Below, piece by piece: positions 5,329-8,270 of a stretch of 8,270 nucleotides of DNA. The stretch is from assembly GCA_036744635.1 (NCBI GenBank), contig DAIOHQ010000222.1:1-8270 (forward strand). The letters are read 5' to 3'. The notes under the pieces were generated by a model, which saw nothing but the letters and a program-made list of their open reading frames with translations, searched no databases and was not told the origin of the DNA. Positions within the stretch are counted from its first letter, which is position 1, and each line of letters begins with the position of its first letter. Source of the DNA: DAIOHQ01 sp036744635 (GTDB lineage: Bacteria; Planctomycetota; Phycisphaerae; Tepidisphaerales; Tepidisphaeraceae). Both the position numbers and the translations under genes were made by a program.

Positions 5329-7326
5329 TCATTCAAACATTCCATGCAGATACCACTTGCGCGTCTGCCCCACTCGGAACATCCAGAAGCGCATGCCGCT
5401 CTCGGTTTCCACGTCGAAATAATCCCGGGTCTTGTTGTGCCCATCCCACCATTGCCCGCTGATGCGCTCCGGGCCGACGGCATGGCACACGCGATAAGCC
5501 ACGCCCACATGCGTAAACGCGATCGGCCGGCCATCGCGATCGTGTGATGGCGCCACCATCACCGCGATTTCGACCGGAACCAGGAACAGGTGCAGGGGAC
5601 GGAAAACGCATGCCGCTTTCAACATGCTGTCGTTGACAGATGTTTTCTTCCCTGCATTCGGAACTCTGACTTCAGAGGCCTCCTTCCCCCACGCCCGCTC
5701 GGGAATATAGGATTCAACCAGTTTCGCCTGCATGATGGATTCCTCCCCCAGCCGGATGCGCAGGCGCTCGATCAGATGCGCCAGCTCCATCTGCCCGGCG
5801 TGCTCCTCATGCTCGAGCAACTGCACCTGCTCCTCGCTGATTCGCTCGAACACCGGCACCGACAGCCGCATCCCCACAAACCCCTCTTCGCGCTGCCGCA
5901 CGCGCCGGCGGGAAAAATATCTGCCTTTTCTCTCTCCCCCTTCGCTCTTCGCTGCGCTCTGGCGCTCCGTCGTTCCATCGCTCTGATTCGACTTCCCCAC
6001 TCCCTCCAGCGTCTCCAGCGCGCAGCGAAACAAATTGAACAGATTCACCGGGTCGCGGGATGGCCGCGACAGCAGGATCGTCTTCTCGATCGCCGGCGAA
6101 TGCGCCCGCGGCAATTCCACCCGAAGCTGCCGCGCCCCGCATCCACGGCGAATCAAGTCAACGATGATCTGGCCAATGAGCTGTTGAAACACCATCCAGA
6201 TCGCCTCGAGCGATTCCACCACGCCGTCAAAATCCATCGATGCCTCGATCGGCGCCCGATAGGCCAGGGGAACCAGCGGCTCGGCGATGTTCCCCATCGC
6301 CTGCTCCAGTCGATGTCCCAGCAGCGTCCCAAAGCGCACCGGCATCAGCCCGCGCGGCAATTCCCGAACCTGCCCAATGGTATTCAATCCCAGATGATGC
6401 AGCGCATCGGCCAGTTCATCCGGCAGGCGCAGCGCTGTCACCGGCAGGGGGGCCAGCACCTCCATCAAATGCTCGGCCCCCCCTACGGAAACGATGTTCT
6501 CCTTCCCCGCCATCGCCAGCGCCCACGCCGCCCCGGGAGTTGGAGCAATGGCGAGAGAGGCCTGAATTCGCATCCCCGACATCGCCTGCCGCACGCGCCG
6601 CAGCAGCCGATCAAATCCCCCAAACAATCGCTCCGAGCCGGTGACATCCAGCAAAATCGCGCGCGGCGTGCAGCCGGGAGGATGCTTACCCCGCACAGAC
6701 GCCTTCGACAGCGCCCGCGTGCTGCCCGGCGGATCGGCATTCTCCCCGCAATCCAGCGCCACCGTCGGGCTGAAGCGCATCATCCATCGCCCCAGGCTCT
6801 CCAGCGCCTTGCGGTCGCGCGGCTGATCCTGCTCGACGTGGCGGACATGCGCGCACAGCGCCCGTGCCTCGGCCAGCGTCATTCCCTCGCGAATGCCGTA
6901 TGCCCTCGCCCCTTCGCACGCATCCAGCACCACCTGCCGCGTGGCCACCGTGCGCACGACCAGCAGCGGGATGGATGCGGCATTATTGCCCTGGTCTGAT
7001 CGCGAGGTGGGATCTCCCGCTGCAAACGGATTCTCCCGCGGCGCCTCCAGCCAGACCTGATGCTCCCAGGGCCGCTTGCGCGTCGGGACAATCCGTCTAT
7101 GCGCCCGCCGCACGTCGTCCGCTTTGGTGGGGCAGACATTCTTGTCTGCCATGATTGCAAGAGTGGCAGATTTACTTATATGTTCCCCCTCCGCTGCCGA
7201 TCGGGTGCCCGCTGGCGAGCGACTGCAGACTATACCCTCTTCATCCCGTCGCTCTTGCCGCTGCATCTGCCGCCTGGCGCGATCGAGGCTCCAGTGATTC
7301 AACAGCACGCACATGATCTGTCTCAC
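5329..7326 (-). CDS. imuB: ImuB, Y-family polymerase homologue (mutasome hub)
   Basis: ImuB is a non-catalytic Y-family polymerase relative that binds the beta clamp and recruits DnaE2 and ImuA to stalled forks. Landmarks, numbered from the GTG start, are LCVLL-like MCVLLNHWSLDRARR at 5-19, ACEGARAYGIREGMTLAEARA at about 136-156, LLDVTGSERLFGG at 225-237, LNTIGQVRELPRGLMPVRFG near 314-333, and the family-typical end WYLHGMFE. The acidic catalytic residues of active Y polymerases are missing from the N-terminus and from the LDVTGSE segment. QVQLL (500-504) is a possible degenerate clamp-binding motif. I chose GTG at 7326 because GGAGGT sits five bases upstream; ATG at 7314 is the alternative. 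The protein has 665 residues against about 470-520 in the family. The excess lies mainly at residues 20-118, partly encoded by a GGCAGACA hairpin repeat, and at about 446-472. It overlaps the end of imuA by 86 bases. Confidence 0.93.
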   Translation of the reverse strand: MRQIMCVLLNHWSLDRARRQMQRQERRDEEGIVCSRSPAGTRSAAEGEHISKSATLAIMADKNVCPTKADDVRRAHRRIVPTRKRPWEHQVWLEAPRENPFAAGDPTSRSDQGNNAASIPLLVVRTVATRQVVLDACEGARAYGIREGMTLAEARALCAHVRHVEQDQPRDRKALESLGRWMMRFSPTVALDCGENADPPGSTRALSKASVRGKHPPGCTPRAILLDVTGSERLFGGFDRLLRRVRQAMSGMRIQASLAIAPTPGAAWALAMAGKENIVSVGGAEHLMEVLAPLPVTALRLPDELADALHHLGLNTIGQVRELPRGLMPVRFGTLLGHRLEQAMGNIAEPLVPLAYRAPIEASMDFDGVVESLEAIWMVFQQLIGQIIVDLIRRGCGARQLRVELPRAHSPAIEKTILLSRPSRDPVNLFNLFRCALETLEGVGKSNQSDGTTERQSAAKSEGGERKGRYFSRRRVRQREEGFVGMRLSVPVFERISEEQVQLLEHEEHAGQMELAHLIERLRIRLGEESIMQAKLVESYIPERAWGKEASEVRVPNAGKKTSVNDSMLKAACVFRPLHLFLVPVEIAVMVAPSHDRDGRPIAFTHVGVAYRVCHAVGPERISGQWWDGHNKTRDYFDVETESGMRFWMFRVGQTRKWYLHGMFE
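7123..7169. repeat. GGCAGACA hairpin repeat within the imuB 5' region
   Basis: GGCAGACA (7131-7138), TTCT, TGTCTGCC (7143-7150) form a perfect 8-bp stem. An outer CTGCC...GGCAG pairing continues to about 7169. On the minus strand it encodes ADKNVCPTK within the atypical N-terminal extension of ImuB. The first 22 bases (7123-7144) recur at 8249-8270 with one change. Confidence 0.75.
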
Positions 7327-7978
7327 GGCACACCTCCAGGAAGACGGTTTGACCGATGCGCCCTCCGTGGCCATGAAGGAGCTGGATCTTCCAGCGTTGC
7401 ACGGTGCGTTCCCCCGCCGCCGGCTCGACCAGCCAGCGCGTGGTGGCGGCATAGTTCGCCGACATTGTTCCCATCGGCCGCAGCAGAATCCCCACTCCGC
7501 CGCCGCGCTCGGCCGACAGTTGCAGCCGCCGGGCCTCGATGCGGGATAATTTTCCCAGCGTGGCGACGGTAGCCCCCACCCCTTTGCACCCGAGGCATTC
7601 GGCGATCGCCCAGATCTGGTCGGCCGGCGTTTGCGGGCGCAGCAGAAACAACTGCCGCAGCGAAACTCCCGCCGCCGCCAGCGCCGGGGGATACAGCTCG
7701 CTTTTCGGATCACACCAGACGATCGGGCCCCCCTGCGTCTTTTGTCCCGAGGAAGCCGCCCCCTTCGCCAGCAGCAGCGCCACAAACAAAGGCCGGAACT
7801 CCTGCCTGCTCAGCAACTCATGTACCGTCCCACAGGCAAACGCCCCGGCCGGCGCCAGCCCATCCAGCGCCTCCAACCCCGTGCGGAACACCCGCCCGCT
7901 CGAAGCTTTGAGCGCGCCTGCGCTCAAGGTCTGAAGCTTTCCACTATGACAGGAAATCAACTGCATCACGCTCACCAT
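7241..7978 (-). CDS. imuA: ImuA, RecA-like mutasome accessory protein
   Basis: ImuA is the RecA/SulA-like first gene of the imuA-imuB-dnaE2 cassette. It interacts with ImuB and is thought to help place the mutasome on damaged DNA. The 245-residue product shows the family start FRTGLEALDGLAPAG (31-45) followed by GTVHELLS. A classical Walker A loop is absent; SRQEFRP occupies that site, as is usual for ImuA rather than RecA. A Walker-B-like strand GPIVWCDPKSELYPPAL (84-100) and RecA-like strands FLLRP (111-115) and GILLRP (163-168) follow. The length is typical. ATG at 7978 has no Shine-Dalgarno; ATG at 7966 (MQLISCHSG), preceded by GGTGAG, may be the real start. Its last 28 or so codons overlap imuB, which suggests translational coupling. 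Confidence 0.88.
   Translation of the reverse strand: MVSVMQLISCHSGKLQTLSAGALKASSGRVFRTGLEALDGLAPAGAFACGTVHELLSRQEFRPLFVALLLAKGAASSGQKTQGGPIVWCDPKSELYPPALAAAGVSLRQLFLLRPQTPADQIWAIAECLGCKGVGATVATLGKLSRIEARRLQLSAERGGGVGILLRPMGTMSANYAATTRWLVEPAAGERTVQRWKIQLLHGHGGRIGQTVFLEVCRETDHVRAVESLEPRSRQAADAAARATG
7332..7337 (-). promoter_or_regulatory. Shine-Dalgarno for imuB, inside imuA
   Basis: GGAGGT on the minus strand lies five bases before a GTG codon at 7326 that is in frame with imuB. It lies about 18 bases from the ATG at 7314, too far to serve that codon well. This decides the start in favour of GTG and places imuB initiation within the imuA reading frame. Confidence 0.6.
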
Positions 7979-7994
7979 TGGTTCGTACGTTGTT

Positions 7995-8024
7995 AGGTTA
8001 GCGTGAAAGCAAAATGCAAGTCAA
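7995..8024 (-). promoter_or_regulatory. possible promoter of the imuA-imuB-dnaE2 operon
   Basis: On the minus strand, TTGACT (8019-8024) resembles a -35 box. After 18 bases TAACCT (7995-8000) is a weak -10 candidate. Initiation would fall near 7988, leaving a leader of about 10-20 bases before the imuA start. Overlapping the expected start point is GTTC-GTACGTT-GTTA (7981-7995, plus strand), one base off the GTTC-N7-GTTC LexA box of alphaproteobacteria. I saw no CGAAC-N4-GTTCG or CTGT-N8-ACAG box. This is a consensus reading only. Confidence 0.3.
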
Positions 8025-8248
8025 TCCAAACCCGCCAGGATTGATCTAGTGAGCGATAAACTTTGTTTAGCTTCCATTGCTGCAATCGATGCAAGCCCCC
8101 GCGCCGGCGCATTTTGCATCACCGATACTCCAGCGCTTGTCATTCGCAAAGATGCCGGCGCCAAATGCGCTGATGGCGTTTTCCCAGGCAGTGCGCAGAA
8201 AAATCCAGACCAACCGGGTGAGTGACACTTCAGGCGGCTTTGCCTTGA

Positions 8249-8270
8249 TTTGGTGGGACAGACATTCTTG
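8249..8270. repeat. second, truncated copy of the GGCAGACA repeat
   Basis: TTTGGTGGGACAGACATTCT plus TG matches 7123-7144 at 21 of 22 positions in the same orientation. It is cut by the window end, so its full hairpin cannot be seen. Confidence 0.7.

Larger units (their letters stand above)
7979..8270. other. region upstream of imuA with no supported gene
   Basis: The 292 bases hold the possible imuA promoter and the truncated GGCAGACA repeat. A plus-strand frame from GTG at 8049 to a stop at 8225 (58 codons) and another from ATG at 8089 open to the window end exist. Neither product resembles a known family and the second runs into the interspersed repeat, so I do not call them genes. Confidence 0.5.

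Noticed and set aside
5590..6999. Long plus-strand open frame of 469 codons opposite imuB
   Set aside because: It is antisense to conserved ImuB sequence, its product is rich in H, R, P and Q with no recognisable domain, and imuB explains the region.
8049..8225. Small plus-strand frame starting with GTG
   Set aside because: The 58-residue product has no recognisable features and no ribosome-binding site was seen.

Overview
The window is accessory DNA carrying a complete imuA-imuB-dnaE2 (imuC) SOS mutagenesis cassette, followed by a DHH-family phosphoesterase. All real genes lie on the minus strand, so transcription runs from the right end of the window to the left. The GC-rich sequence contains several short repeats. 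Examples are a TAGGGTGGGCG...CGCCCACCCTA palindrome, a GGCAGACATTCTTGTCTGCC hairpin and GGCACGAA octamers flanking a four-helix-bundle gene. They resemble interspersed repeats of the Planctomycetota and other PVC-group bacteria. I infer a planctomycete-like host from these repeats and the protein style, not from any marker gene.

Layout in transcription order: an upstream region (7979-8270) with a possible promoter; imuA (RecA-like, 7241-7978); imuB (catalytically dead Y-family polymerase homologue, 5329-7326), overlapping the end of imuA; a 58-bp palindrome filling the imuB/dnaE2 gap; dnaE2 (error-prone C-family polymerase, 1355-5266); a 158-bp gap; and the DHH phosphoesterase (96-1196). In known systems ImuA and ImuB act as a mutasome that brings DnaE2 to the sliding clamp for damage-induced mutagenic translesion synthesis.

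The most striking region is dnaE2. It encodes 1303 residues where the family usually has about 1050. The excess falls in discrete in-frame blocks. The largest is a roughly 491-bp element (2991-3481) with 35-bp terminal inverted repeats made of 8-bp units. It carries its own complete gene for a four-helix-bundle protein of the 23S rRNA intervening-sequence family, on the same strand but in another frame. It sits about 24 codons after the last catalytic aspartate of the polymerase, yet the polymerase frame stays open through it. Smaller palindromic repeats lie at 4736-4818, 2241-2263 and 1799-1936. Removing all four blocks gives about 1047 codons. Similar repeat-derived segments lengthen imuB. 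The cassette therefore looks like a set of genes that has repeatedly tolerated in-frame insertion of mobile or palindromic repeats.
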